Source: an alpha proteobacterium L41A (lineage in GTDB: Bacteria; Pseudomonadota; Alphaproteobacteria; Caulobacterales; Caulobacteraceae). Taken from it: DNA of 64,000 nt. The stretch spans positions 1 through 64,000 of the forward strand of contig AMYY01000014.1 of NCBI GenBank assembly GCA_000335735.1, given 5' to 3'. The notes below the pieces were generated by a model. That model did not search any database. It was not told where the DNA came from and saw nothing but the letters and a program-made list of their open reading frames with translations. The stretch's first letter is position 1. The number at the start of each line of letters is the position of its first letter. The position numbers and the translations under genes are program-made. This document shows, piece after piece, positions 56,447 to 64,000 of the stretch.

Positions 56447-56510
56447 CGGCCCGCTTTGCCCGGTTGCTGTCGCGCTGGCTATAGGCGCCGTCGTCGCTAT
56501 GTTGCCGACC

Positions 56511-56990
56511 ATGAGCGTTGCCTTCACCCGCGAAGAAGATCTGGAAGCCACCGCCGCCGACCTGGCGGACCGCCCGATCTCGCCCCATCCCAATCTGGTC
56601 ACGCCCGAGGGGCTGGCCGCGATCGAGGCTGAGCTGGCCTCGGCCCGCGCCGCCTATACGGCCGCCCAGGTTCAAGGCTCGATCGAGAGCGACCGCACCG
56701 CCATGGCGCGGGCGACGCGGGATCTCCGCTACTGGTCCGCACGGCGCGCCTCGGCCCAACTGATCGCGCCGACCGAGGACGATGGGGCCGTGCGGTTCGG
56801 GGGGTCGGTCTCCATCGAGCGCGAGGACGGGCGCGCCCAGACCTGGCGCATCGTCGGCGAGGACGAGGCCGATCCGGCCGCAGGCTCGGTCAGCCATGTC
56901 TCGCCACTTGCCCGCGCCGTCATGGGCAAACGGGTCGGCGACGAGGTGACGGTGGCCGGTCAGTCGGCCGAGATCGTCGCGGTCGGCTAG
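56511..56990 (+). CDS. GreA/GreB-family protein with shortened coiled coil
   Basis: A 159-residue protein. After a leader (DRPISPHPN) comes the Gre N-terminal start LVTPEGLAAIEAEL, a coiled coil of about 40 residues ending in RDLRYWSARR, and the FKBP-like C-terminal domain (WRIVGEDEAD, SPLARAVMGKRVGDEV). The acidic tip G-D-x-x-E-N-x-x-Y of GreA/GreB is absent: the place reads GSIESD, and the hairpin is shorter than in GreB. It should bind RNA polymerase but probably cannot stimulate cleavage. ATG 56511 is preferred to ATG 56499. Confidence 0.85.
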   Translation: MSVAFTREEDLEATAADLADRPISPHPNLVTPEGLAAIEAELASARAAYTAAQVQGSIESDRTAMARATRDLRYWSARRASAQLIAPTEDDGAVRFGGSVSIEREDGRAQTWRIVGEDEADPAAGSVSHVSPLARAVMGKRVGDEVTVAGQSAEIVAVG

Positions 56991-56993
56991 ACC

Positions 56994-57401
56994 TCAGTTC
57001 TGGGTGTCGTCGTCGCCCAGCATATCCCGCATCATGTCCAGGATCAGCTTCTGCTTGCGCGCCGGCAGGCGCGGCGCCAGGCGCGTGATTTCGACGCTGG
57101 TCTTGGTGGGGCGATGCTCGTGGTCGAAGGCGGGCGCCTCTTCGGCGACGCCGACCGTCGCGCTGCTGTAGCCGTCGAAGAAGAAGGGAATGCCGACCTT
57201 CATGAACTCGGCCATCTCGAACAGTTTCGAGGCCGAGACGCGGTTCGTGCCCTTTTCGTACTTCTGTACCTGCTGGAAGCTGACGCCGACGGCCTTGGCC
57301 AGGGCGGTCTGGGTCAGGCCGAGGTCGAGACGTTTTTCCTGAACGCGACGGCCGACATGGCGATCGACGGGATGCGGATCCTCGTCCTTTTCACGCGCCA
57401 T
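56994..57401 (-). CDS. XRE-family transcriptional regulator
   Basis: A 135-residue regulator. The helix-turn-helix spans VGRRVQEKRLDLGLTQTAL to VSFQQVQKYEKGTNRVSASKL. A C-terminal helix pair (LPARKQKLILDMMRDML) may dimerise. It belongs to the alphaproteobacterial PraR-like group by its FQQVQKYEKG core; the ligand is unknown. ATG 57401 has GGGGGACGTC upstream. It lies 17 bases after lnt and is probably the last gene of the cluster. A paralogue lies at the window edge (63614). Confidence 0.88.
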   Translation of the reverse strand: MAREKDEDPHPVDRHVGRRVQEKRLDLGLTQTALAKAVGVSFQQVQKYEKGTNRVSASKLFEMAEFMKVGIPFFFDGYSSATVGVAEEAPAFDHEHRPTKTSVEITRLAPRLPARKQKLILDMMRDMLGDDDTQN

Positions 57402-57418
57402 GACGTCCCCCGAAATGC

Positions 57419-59056
57419 TCAAATCGCTGCGCCGTTCGAGCGAACCCTAGATCGTAAAATCAACGGCCACAAGGATAGGACGAGCGCTGCCGCAAGGCCG
57501 ATGAAGAACAGAAGGTCGCCGAACCGACCATAGGGCGTGACGCCCGTCGGACGGGGCAGGGGCGCGTCGATAACGCCCATGACGCCGGGCTCCAGCCGTT
57601 GGCCCTCGACGATCCGGCCCCAAGGGTCGATCATGGCCGAAATCCCGGTCGGCGTGGCCCGCGCAATGGGCAAGCCGGTCTCGATGGCGCGATAGCTGGC
57701 CAGGTTCAGATGCTGGCGCGGGCCCGAGGTCGCGCCGAACCAGGCGTCGTTCGACGCATTGACGATCCACTCGGGCCGCCCTGCCGCGCCCGGGGTGAAG
57801 CCGGGATAGAGGCTCTCGTAGCAGATCAGAACCTGGGCTGGCGGAGCGCCCCGAACCGAAATCGGGGCCGGCGTCGGTCCGGCGGAAAAGTCGCTGGGCA
57901 TATGCACCAGGCTGCGCAGGCCGATGGAGGTCATGATCGACCCTAAGGGCAGGTACTCGCCGAACGGCACCAGCCGGTGCTTGTCATAGACGGCGGCGAC
58001 CCTTAGTCCCGCCCCGCCTTCGTCAGCCAGGGCGAACAGGCTGTTGTAATAGCGCGCGCCCTCGGGCGCAGTCATGTCCGGCTCGCCGCGCGCCAGGCCC
58101 ATCAGCAAGGTCTGTCCGGGACGCAGGGCCCCCGCAATGGCCTGGGCGTCGGCTGAGGCGAAAACGTCGTTGGCCGAGGCGGGCAGGGCGCCTTCGGGCC
58201 AGACCACGACGTTGGGCGTCCGCGCCGCCGCCTGACCCGTCAAGGCGACATAGCGATCGACGATGGAGCGATAAGCCTCGGGCGACCATTTGGTTTCCTG
58301 CTTCACATCAGCCTGAACCAAGCGCACGACTGTGTCTGTGAACTGAAGATCCGACTGCGCCAGCCTGACGGCGCCGAACCCGCCGACGGCGATCAGGGCC
58401 AAGGCGCCCAAGCCCGCGGAGATCAGGCGGCTGCGCTTGTCGCCCGGCCCGATCAAAGGCGCGAAAGCCGCCGTGGCCGCGACCGTGACCAGGCTCAGCC
58501 CATAGACGCCGACGACCGAGGCGAATTGAGACATGCCGCCGCCCGCGCGCCAGGTCGCGCCGGCCGGATTCCAGGGAAAGCCCGTCAGCACATGACCCCG
58601 CAACCATTCGGCCGCGCAGAACAGGGCGGCGAACAGCAGCACCCGCACGGCGCCCAGCGGCGCGAACCGACGATAGAGGGCGCAGGCCGTTCCCCAGAAC
58701 AGCCCCAGGCCCGCCGGCAGCAGGCTGGCCGCGAACGGCGCCATCCACGCCTGTTCAGGATTGACGAAAAACGCCTCGGCCACCCACCAGCACCCGACGA
58801 AGAAATAGGCGAACCCCGCCAGCCAGCCCATCCAGAAGGCGCCGCGCGCCGTGTCGGACCGCTCCGACAGGATCATCAGCAGCGGATAGCCCAAAAGCCC
58901 GATCAGCACCCCGAACGGCGGATGGGCGAAGGCCGTCCCGGCGCCGGCCAGCAGCGCCAGAACGATGCGGATCAGCTGCCACGTCAGGGCGCGTTTCCTG
59001 TCGGGCAGGGCGCGGATCGGGGTCGCGAAACGGTCCAGCAGGGCGTCGGGGAACAT
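57419..59056 (-). CDS. lnt: Apolipoprotein N-acyltransferase
   Basis: A 545-residue inner-membrane enzyme that N-acylates the lipoprotein N-terminal Cys. About six to eight membrane segments precede the nitrilase-like domain with the full triad: Glu in WPEGALPAS, Lys in YDKHRLVPFGEYLP and Cys in LICYESLYPG. It lies 4 bases after ybeY. The ybeX/corC gene, usually between the two, is absent. Confidence 0.96.
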   Translation of the reverse strand: MFPDALLDRFATPIRALPDRKRALTWQLIRIVLALLAGAGTAFAHPPFGVLIGLLGYPLLMILSERSDTARGAFWMGWLAGFAYFFVGCWWVAEAFFVNPEQAWMAPFAASLLPAGLGLFWGTACALYRRFAPLGAVRVLLFAALFCAAEWLRGHVLTGFPWNPAGATWRAGGGMSQFASVVGVYGLSLVTVAATAAFAPLIGPGDKRSRLISAGLGALALIAVGGFGAVRLAQSDLQFTDTVVRLVQADVKQETKWSPEAYRSIVDRYVALTGQAAARTPNVVVWPEGALPASANDVFASADAQAIAGALRPGQTLLMGLARGEPDMTAPEGARYYNSLFALADEGGAGLRVAAVYDKHRLVPFGEYLPLGSIMTSIGLRSLVHMPSDFSAGPTPAPISVRGAPPAQVLICYESLYPGFTPGAAGRPEWIVNASNDAWFGATSGPRQHLNLASYRAIETGLPIARATPTGISAMIDPWGRIVEGQRLEPGVMGVIDAPLPRPTGVTPYGRFGDLLFFIGLAAALVLSLWPLILRSRVRSNGAAI

Positions 59057-59060
59057 TGGG

Positions 59061-59507
59061 TCAGTCCTGCTGGGCGAGATAGGGGTCGGCGACGCCGATG
59101 TGCGCCAGGATTTCGCGCTCCTCGGCCTCCATCTCCTCGGCCTCGGCGTCGTCTTCGTGGTCGCGACCCAAGAGGTGCAGCACGCCGTGGACGACCAGAT
59201 GACTCAGATGATCGGCCAGGGTCTTGCCCTGCGCCTCGGCCTCGGTCGCGCAGACGCCGCAGGCCAGAACGATGTCGCCCAGATGCGGAAAGGCGTTTTC
59301 CGGCGCCGGGAAGGACAGGACATTGGTCGGCTTGTCCTTGTCGCGAAACCGGCCGTTCAGTTCGCGCACGGCGTCGTCATCGGTCAGCAGGACGACGATG
59401 TCGCCCTGCACGGCGCCCAGCGCGGCCTGCGCCGCGCGTTCGACGACGGCCTCCGCGTCCGGCAGGGCGCCGGTCCAGGCCTCGGCCTCGACTTCAATCT
59501 CGATCAT
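59061..59507 (-). CDS. ybeY: Endoribonuclease YbeY
   Basis: A 148-residue zinc-dependent RNase that matures 16S rRNA and takes part in ribosome quality control. The metal motif HGVLHLLGRDH is intact, as is the upstream TNVLSFP. The start overlaps the phoH stop (ATGA), so it is translationally coupled. Confidence 0.96.
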   Translation of the reverse strand: MIEIEVEAEAWTGALPDAEAVVERAAQAALGAVQGDIVVLLTDDDAVRELNGRFRDKDKPTNVLSFPAPENAFPHLGDIVLACGVCATEAEAQGKTLADHLSHLVVHGVLHLLGRDHEDDAEAEEMEAEEREILAHIGVADPYLAQQD

Positions 59508-60490
59508 TCGGGATCTTCGAGGTCCGGGGTCGGACGGCCTTTCGCGGCGTCGGCGTCATAGGCGCGCACGATCCGCTCGACCATGGCGTGACGCACCACG
59601 TCGGACGCCTCGAACTTCAGGATGCCGACGCCCTGAACTCCGTCCAAAATCCGCAGGGCGTGGGCCAGGCCCGAGTCGCGCGGATTCAGCAGGTCGATCT
59701 GCGACGGATCGCCCGTGACCACCATCCGCGCACCTTCGCCCAGGCGCGTCAGCACCATCTTCATCTGCAGGCGGCTGGTGTTCTGGGCTTCATCGACGAT
59801 GACGAAGGCGTGGCTGAGCGTGCGGCCGCGCATGAAGGCGATCGGGGCGGCTTCGATCTCGCCCTTGTCGCGGCGACGTTGCACGTCCTCGGCGCCCAGA
59901 ATGTCGTTCAGCGCCTCCCAGATCGGCGCCAGATAGGGATCGACCTTTTCGTTCAGATCGCCCGGCAGGAAGCCCAGCTTCTCGCCCGCCTCGACCGCCG
60001 GGCGTGTGATGACCAGCCGGTCCACCTGCCCGCGCCGCAGCAGCGAGGCGCCATAGGCCGCCGCCAGAAAGGTCTTGCCGGTGCCCGCCGGGCCGACGCC
60101 GAAGCTCAGTTCACACCGGCCCAGCATGTCCAGATAGGCGGCCTGCGCCTTGGTCTTGGGCACAATGGCGCCGCGCTTGCCGCCCGGTAGCGACACGCCC
60201 GCCGCCGCCATGCCGGGCGTGCCGCGACCGCCGCGCGCTTGGCCGAGGGCTGCGCGCACGTCGGCCTCGGTGACTTCGGCGCCCAGGGCCGCGCGCTTGG
60301 CCAGATCCTCGATCACCTGGCGGGCGTCCGTGCGGTCGCGGGCGCCGCCGTTGACGGAGACCCCGCCGCCCGGGGCCTCGACCAGCACCTTGAAGGCGTC
60401 CTCGATCAGGGCGACGTGGCGACTGTTCGGCCCGATGACCGCCCGCAGTTCGGCATCGTTCAAGGGGACGAATTCAGACTCACGCGCCAT
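59504..60490 (-). CDS. phoH: PhoH-like ATPase (YbeZ)
   Basis: A 328-residue PhoH/YbeZ protein. Walker A is VGPAGTGKTFLAA and Walker B is AFVIVDEAQNTS, with TGDPSQIDL as the sensor block. YbeZ works with YbeY in RNA metabolism. ATG 60490 overlaps the miaB stop (TGATG) and has AAGG 7 bases upstream. Confidence 0.95.
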   Translation of the reverse strand: MARESEFVPLNDAELRAVIGPNSRHVALIEDAFKVLVEAPGGGVSVNGGARDRTDARQVIEDLAKRAALGAEVTEADVRAALGQARGGRGTPGMAAAGVSLPGGKRGAIVPKTKAQAAYLDMLGRCELSFGVGPAGTGKTFLAAAYGASLLRRGQVDRLVITRPAVEAGEKLGFLPGDLNEKVDPYLAPIWEALNDILGAEDVQRRRDKGEIEAAPIAFMRGRTLSHAFVIVDEAQNTSRLQMKMVLTRLGEGARMVVTGDPSQIDLLNPRDSGLAHALRILDGVQGVGILKFEASDVVRHAMVERIVRAYDADAAKGRPTPDLEDPE

Positions 60491-61926
60491 CAAGCGGCCT
60501 TTTCTTTTTGGGCTGTCGCCGAGCCTGCGGGACCCGGCTGTTTCAGCCCGTCTGCTGTGAGCCGGCCCGACAGACTGTTCTGCTGGCCGGCGATGATCTC
60601 GACCGGAACGATCTGCCCGATCAGATGATCCGCGTCATCGACGTGGACCGATTGAAGATATGGGGATCGACCGAGCGCTTGGCGACGGTGGCCGTGCCGT
60701 CCCGGCTTGTCGAACAGCACGTTCAGCGTCCGGCCCGCCTGGGCGGCGTTGAAGGCGGTCTGCTGTTCCGTCAGCAGGGCGATCAGGCGATGCAGTCGGT
60801 CCTTGACGATTTCCGGCTCGACCTGTTTGCCCATGCCCGCCGCCGGCGTGCCAGGGCGCGGCGAATAGGCGAAGGCGAACGCCCCGGCGTAGTTCACACG
60901 CCGCACCAGATCCAGCGTGTCCTCGAACTCCCGATCCGTCTCACCCGGGAAGCCGACGATGAAGTCGCCCGCAATGGCGATATCGGGCCGTGCAGCGCGG
61001 ATCCGGTCGATCAGGTCGAAATATTTCTGACGCCCGTGCTTGCGGTTCATCGCCCGCAGGATCCGATCCGACCCCGCCTGAACCGGAAGGTGCAGATAGG
61101 GCATCAAGGCGTCTAGATCGCCATGCGCGGCGATCAACTCATCGGCCATGTCGTTGGGATGGCTGGTTGTATAGCGGATGCGGTCCAGGCCGGGGATCTC
61201 GGCCAGGGCATAGGCCAGTTCGGCCAGGCTCGCCTTTCGCCCGTCCGGGCGCTCGCCGTCATAGGCGTTGACGTTCTGGCCCAGCAGGGTGACCTCGCGC
61301 ACGCCCCGATCCGCCAACTGCCGCGCCTCTTCCAGCACCGCCGCCATCGGGCGCGACCATTCGGCGCCGCGCGTATAGGGCACGACACAGAAGGTGCAGA
61401 ACTTGTCGCAACCCTCCTGCACCGTCAGGAAGGCGGTCGGCCCCTCGGTGAAGCGGGCCGCGGGCAGGGCGTCGAACTTGTCGTCGGGAGCGAAGTCGGC
61501 GCCGATCCGCTCGCCCCGCGCCCGCGCCGTGCGGGTCAGAAGCTCGGGCAGTTGGTGATAGGCCTGGGGACCGACGACGATGTCGACGGCCGGTTGACGC
61601 CGCATGATCTCTTCGCCCTCGGCCTGGGCGACGCAGCCGGCGACGGCGATGGTCAAATCTCCGCCGGTCTCGCGCCGGATGTCGCGCATCTCCCGCAGCT
61701 TGCCGAGCTCGGAATAGATCTTCTCGGCCGCCTTTTCGCGGATGTGGCAGGTGTTCAGGATGACGAAGTCGGCGGCCTTGACGTCGTCGGTGACGCCATA
61801 GCCCAACGGGCGCAGCACATCGGCCATGCGCTCGGAATCATAGACGTTCATCTGACAGCCGTAGGTCTTGATGAACAGACGCTTTTCGGGCGCCGTCTCG
61901 ACTTGAGGAACCAGGGTGTCGGTCAT
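60490..61926 (-). CDS. miaB: tRNA-2-methylthio-N6-dimethylallyladenosine synthase
   Basis: A 478-residue radical-SAM methylthiotransferase acting on A37 of tRNAs that read U-starting codons. The N-terminal domain has cluster Cys in [21 protein letters not shown] and AGCVAQ. The radical-SAM motif is CDKFCTFC, and a TRAM domain ends the protein. All three N-terminal Cys are present. ATG 61926 is set by homologue starts; its ribosome site is weak. Confidence 0.96.
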   Translation of the reverse strand: MTDTLVPQVETAPEKRLFIKTYGCQMNVYDSERMADVLRPLGYGVTDDVKAADFVILNTCHIREKAAEKIYSELGKLREMRDIRRETGGDLTIAVAGCVAQAEGEEIMRRQPAVDIVVGPQAYHQLPELLTRTARARGERIGADFAPDDKFDALPAARFTEGPTAFLTVQEGCDKFCTFCVVPYTRGAEWSRPMAAVLEEARQLADRGVREVTLLGQNVNAYDGERPDGRKASLAELAYALAEIPGLDRIRYTTSHPNDMADELIAAHGDLDALMPYLHLPVQAGSDRILRAMNRKHGRQKYFDLIDRIRAARPDIAIAGDFIVGFPGETDREFEDTLDLVRRVNYAGAFAFAYSPRPGTPAAGMGKQVEPEIVKDRLHRLIALLTEQQTAFNAAQAGRTLNVLFDKPGRHGHRRQALGRSPYLQSVHVDDADHLIGQIVPVEIIAGQQNSLSGRLTADGLKQPGPAGSATAQKEKAA

Positions 61927-61969
61927 CGTGGGCTTATGATCGCCCGCAAGCGTCGCGACAAGCCGAGCG

Positions 61970-62455
61970 TCAGCCCGCATCCACGTCGGCGGGATCGACG
62001 CGCGCCGCATGGCGGGTGAAGATCAGGCCTTCGCGCTTGGACGGCTCTGCGCCTTCGATCGCAACGCCATAGAGCTCCAGCTTGTGGCCGATCAGCTGGA
62101 AGCCCAGCCGTTCCGCGATCTCGTTCTTCAGCCGCTCGATCTCGGCGTCGAAGAATTCGATCACCTCGCCCGACTTGGTGTCGATCAGGTGATCGTGGTG
62201 ATCGTCGCCGGCCTCTTCATAGCGGCTGCGGCCGTCGCCGAAGTCGTGCTTCTCGACCACGCCCGCCTCTTCGAACAGGCGCACGGTGCGATAGACGGTG
62301 GCGATGGAGATGTGCGGATCGATGGCCGAGGCGCGGCGATACAGCTCCTCGACATCCGGGTGGTCCGCGGCGTTGGACAGCACCCGGGCGATCACCCGGC
62401 GCTGTTCGGTCATACGCATGCCGCGCTCGGCGCAGAGTTTTTCGATCCGGTCCAT
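61970..62455 (-). CDS. fur: Ferric uptake regulator Fur
   Basis: A 161-residue Fur with a winged helix ([30 protein letters not shown]) and a C-terminal dimerisation domain. The metal ligands lie in [16 protein letters not shown]. The C-x2-C zinc pairs of E. coli Fur are missing, as in other alphaproteobacterial Fur proteins. It should repress iron uptake with Fe2+. It lies 43 bases upstream of miaB. Confidence 0.93.
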   Translation of the reverse strand: MDRIEKLCAERGMRMTEQRRVIARVLSNAADHPDVEELYRRASAIDPHISIATVYRTVRLFEEAGVVEKHDFGDGRSRYEEAGDDHHDHLIDTKSGEVIEFFDAEIERLKNEIAERLGFQLIGHKLELYGVAIEGAEPSKREGLIFTRHAARVDPADVDAG

Positions 62456-62482
62456 GCGCCTAGAATAGGGGCTTGGATCGCA

Positions 62483-62926
62483 TCAGGGAAGCGTCAGGTT
62501 GGCGTGAGGCGCACAGAGGTCGCGGCTCATCACCACCGCATCGGTCCGCGATCCGTCGGCGCCCGCATAATAGGCTTTGCGGCGACCGATCGGAATAAAC
62601 CCGGTTCGCTCATAAAGGCCGCGCGCGGCGGTATTATCGTCGGCGACCTCTAGGAACAGCCGCGTCGCGCCGGCCTGGACCGCAGCGACGGCCGCCGCAT
62701 CGACCAGACGTCTTCCCAGTCCGTGGCGGCGCGCGGACGGCGCCACGGCCAGGGTCAGGATTTCCGCCTCGTCGACGACGGTCCGGATCAGGATGAAGCC
62801 GTCGGGTTCGTTGACCGCCAGCACGCCCGGCTGCGCCAGTAGACCGGCGAAGGTGTCGGCGCTCCACGGCGCGGCAAAGGCCTCGGCGTGCAGGGCGGCG
62901 AGTGAGGCGGGGTCCGACGTCGTCAT
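62483..62926 (-). CDS. rimI: Ribosomal-protein-alanine N-acetyltransferase RimI
   Basis: A 147-residue GNAT enzyme. The acetyl-CoA motif is RRHGLGRRL, followed by LFLEVADDNTAARGLYERTGF. It acetylates the N-terminal Ala of ribosomal protein S18 in E. coli; other targets are possible. It overlaps the tsaB end by 4 bases, the common tsaB-rimI arrangement. Confidence 0.92.
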   Translation of the reverse strand: MTTSDPASLAALHAEAFAAPWSADTFAGLLAQPGVLAVNEPDGFILIRTVVDEAEILTLAVAPSARRHGLGRRLVDAAAVAAVQAGATRLFLEVADDNTAARGLYERTGFIPIGRRKAYYAGADGSRTDAVVMSRDLCAPHANLTLP

Positions 62927-63603
62927 GGCGCGTGCTGGCGCGGCTGGCCCGGCAGGCGGCTGGGCGGCGTGGCGTCGGGCGCGCGCAGATAGAGCGGACG
63001 GGGCGGCTGGGTCGCCGGATCGGCGACGGCGGCCAGGCGCGCCAGCGCCTCCGGCGACGGCGCGACCCGGTCGTCCAAATGCGCGAAGGACAGATCGGGG
63101 AAGGCCTGGGTCACGACCGCTGCGCCATTGCCGACCAGGGCGACGCCCGGTCCGATCTCGGCGATCCGCCGCGCTGCCTCTTCCAGCGACAACGCTTCCT
63201 CGGGGCCAAGCGGCCCACCGTCGGCGAAGAGGCGCGCATAGACCTGACCGCGCCGCGCATCGATCAGGGCCGCGATGGGGCCGTCGTGATTGGCGAGCGA
63301 GGCGGCGAGCGCGTCCAGCGCCGACAGACCGACGACCGGCCGATCCAGCGCCGCGCCCAGACCCTGAGCAAAGGCCAGACCGACGCGCAAACCGGTGAAC
63401 GAGCCTGGTCCAACCGTGACACCGATCCGGTCCAGGCTGTCGAAACCGCCGCCTGCCTCGGCCATGACGTCGCGCACCAGGCCGCCGATCCGTTCCTGAT
63501 GTCCCTTGATCATCGGCTCGAAGCGCACGGCGAGCGCGCGATCGTCCTCGAACACCGCCGCCGTGCAGGCGCCGAGCGCCGTATCGATCACCAGAAGTCT
63601 CAT
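62923..63603 (-). CDS. tsaB: tRNA threonylcarbamoyladenosine biosynthesis protein TsaB
   Basis: A 226-residue member of the TsaB family, partner of TsaD and TsaE in making t6A at tRNA position 37. It starts LLVIDTALGACTAAV and has the GVTVGPGSFTGLRVG block. The C-terminal half is divergent, as usual for TsaB. It is coupled to rimI by a 4-base overlap. Confidence 0.95.
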   Translation of the reverse strand: MRLLVIDTALGACTAAVFEDDRALAVRFEPMIKGHQERIGGLVRDVMAEAGGGFDSLDRIGVTVGPGSFTGLRVGLAFAQGLGAALDRPVVGLSALDALAASLANHDGPIAALIDARRGQVYARLFADGGPLGPEEALSLEEAARRIAEIGPGVALVGNGAAVVTQAFPDLSFAHLDDRVAPSPEALARLAAVADPATQPPRPLYLRAPDATPPSRLPGQPRQHAP

Positions 63604-63613
63604 GAACGGCCTT

Positions 63614-64000
63614 CTAGGCCGCTCTGGCGAGAACCTCCACCAGTCGTGTCAGCGCCTGGCGCACGGCGCGATCGTCGATACGGGAAAAGCCGTCGGCCAT
63701 GGCGCGGCCTTCGGGCGTCGAGGCCAGAGATCGGATCAAGACAAGCTCGGGATTGACGTTCGACTCGGGTCGATCCGGGAAGAAGGTTTCGACAGGCAGG
63801 TCCAAAGCCAAGGCCAAACGATGCAGACGCGCCGCCGAAATACGATTTTTTCCGCCCTCGTATTTCTGAAGCTGCTGGCAACTGACGCCGACCATCTCGC
63901 CGAGCGCCGTTTGAGACAGTCCGAGCGCCGTTTGAGACAGTCCGAGCGCCGTTTGAGACAGTCCGAGCGCCGTACGTCGCGCCATGATCCGCGCGCCGAC
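63614..64000 (-). CDS. XRE-family regulator with expanded HTH repeat (5' partial)
   Basis: At least 128 residues; the frame is open through the window edge. The edge sequence VGARIMARR aligns with VGRRVQEKR of the paralogue at 56994, so the true start lies outside and ATG 63985 is probably internal. The HTH core continues as VGVSCQQLQKYEGGKNRISAARL. Between helix 1 and helix 2 the motif TALGLSQ occurs three times, where the paralogue has it once. A C-terminal helix (RQALTRLVEVLARA) ends it. It lies 10 bases upstream of tsaB. Confidence 0.85.
   Translation of the reverse strand, partial: VGARIMARRTALGLSQTALGLSQTALGLSQTALGEMVGVSCQQLQKYEGGKNRISAARLHRLALALDLPVETFFPDRPESNVNPELVLIRSLASTPEGRAMADGFSRIDDRAVRQALTRLVEVLARAA
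63902..63973 (-). repeat. 21-bp tandem repeat inside the HTH coding region
   Basis: Three perfect 21-bp copies start at 63902, 63923 and 63944, plus 9 bp of a fourth at 63965. Each encodes TALGLSQ in frame on the minus strand. Perfect identity suggests recent expansion by slippage. Confidence 0.93.

Overview
The window is a dense, GC-rich chromosomal segment of an alphaproteobacterium of the Caulobacterales type. I infer a Brevundimonas- or Caulobacter-like organism. The reasons are a DivL-type pseudo-histidine kinase with Tyr at the phospho-acceptor position (51230-53551), a full CtrA-box match TTAA-N7-TTAA (47885-47899), GANTC (CcrM) sites before divL, a PhaR/thiolase polyhydroxybutyrate locus, and a HrcA/CIRCE-like site before groESL. 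The genus assignment is inference only. Genes run on both strands in short operons. I see no tRNA, rRNA, CRISPR array, insertion sequence or prophage, and no gene-free stretch above 300 bp.

Layout. 1-5193: end of sucB (2-oxoglutarate dehydrogenase E2), a GST, prfA, a stand-alone receiver protein, and an Rrf2 regulator beside a TSUP transporter. 5265-6378: two convergent lipoproteins around a perfect hairpin. 6480-13359: the minus-strand series lysC, ptsP, rodZ, ispG, with ubiG divergent from lysC. 13417-22982: an OPT transporter, mutM, enoyl-CoA hydratase, an alpha/beta hydrolase, a DsbD/ScsB-type reductase, small envelope lipoproteins and a lipid kinase coupled to a phosphoesterase. 23838-32459: amn, an MFS transporter, an M1 peptidase, a DUF488 protein, an NDUFA9-like protein and recQ, with a MITE-like palindromic element near each end. 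32476-41439: a secreted protein, pgi, groESL, two lipid-linked glycosyltransferases and an HMG-CoA-lyase-family enzyme. 41663-47853: phaR with a coupled small gene, a haemolysin III-like protein, a thiolase, an M28 peptidase, htpX and an SDHAF4-like protein. 47952-56990: a secreted protein with 123-bp repeats, pyrF, marC, a small zincin, divL, a second M28 peptidase, a flavoprotein and a tip-less Gre factor. 56994-64000: one long minus-strand cluster reading XRE, tsaB, rimI, fur, miaB, phoH, ybeY, lnt, XRE.

Functions fall into envelope maintenance (lnt, rodZ, HtpX, DsbD-like protein, glycine-zipper lipoproteins), translation and RNA quality (prfA, miaB, ybeY, rimI, tsaB), central metabolism (sucB, pgi, pyrF, lysC, ispG, ubiG, amn), stress (groESL, mutM, recQ), carbon storage (phaR, thiolase) and cell-cycle control (divL, a CtrA-box gene). 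The least ordinary items are the 21-bp triplication inside the helix-turn-helix of the right-edge regulator, the repeat protein with a CtrA box, the DivL Tyr substitution, the Gre factor lacking its acidic tip, the absence of ybeX/corC between ybeY and lnt, and the two MITE-like elements. I found no clearly undescribed multi-gene system.
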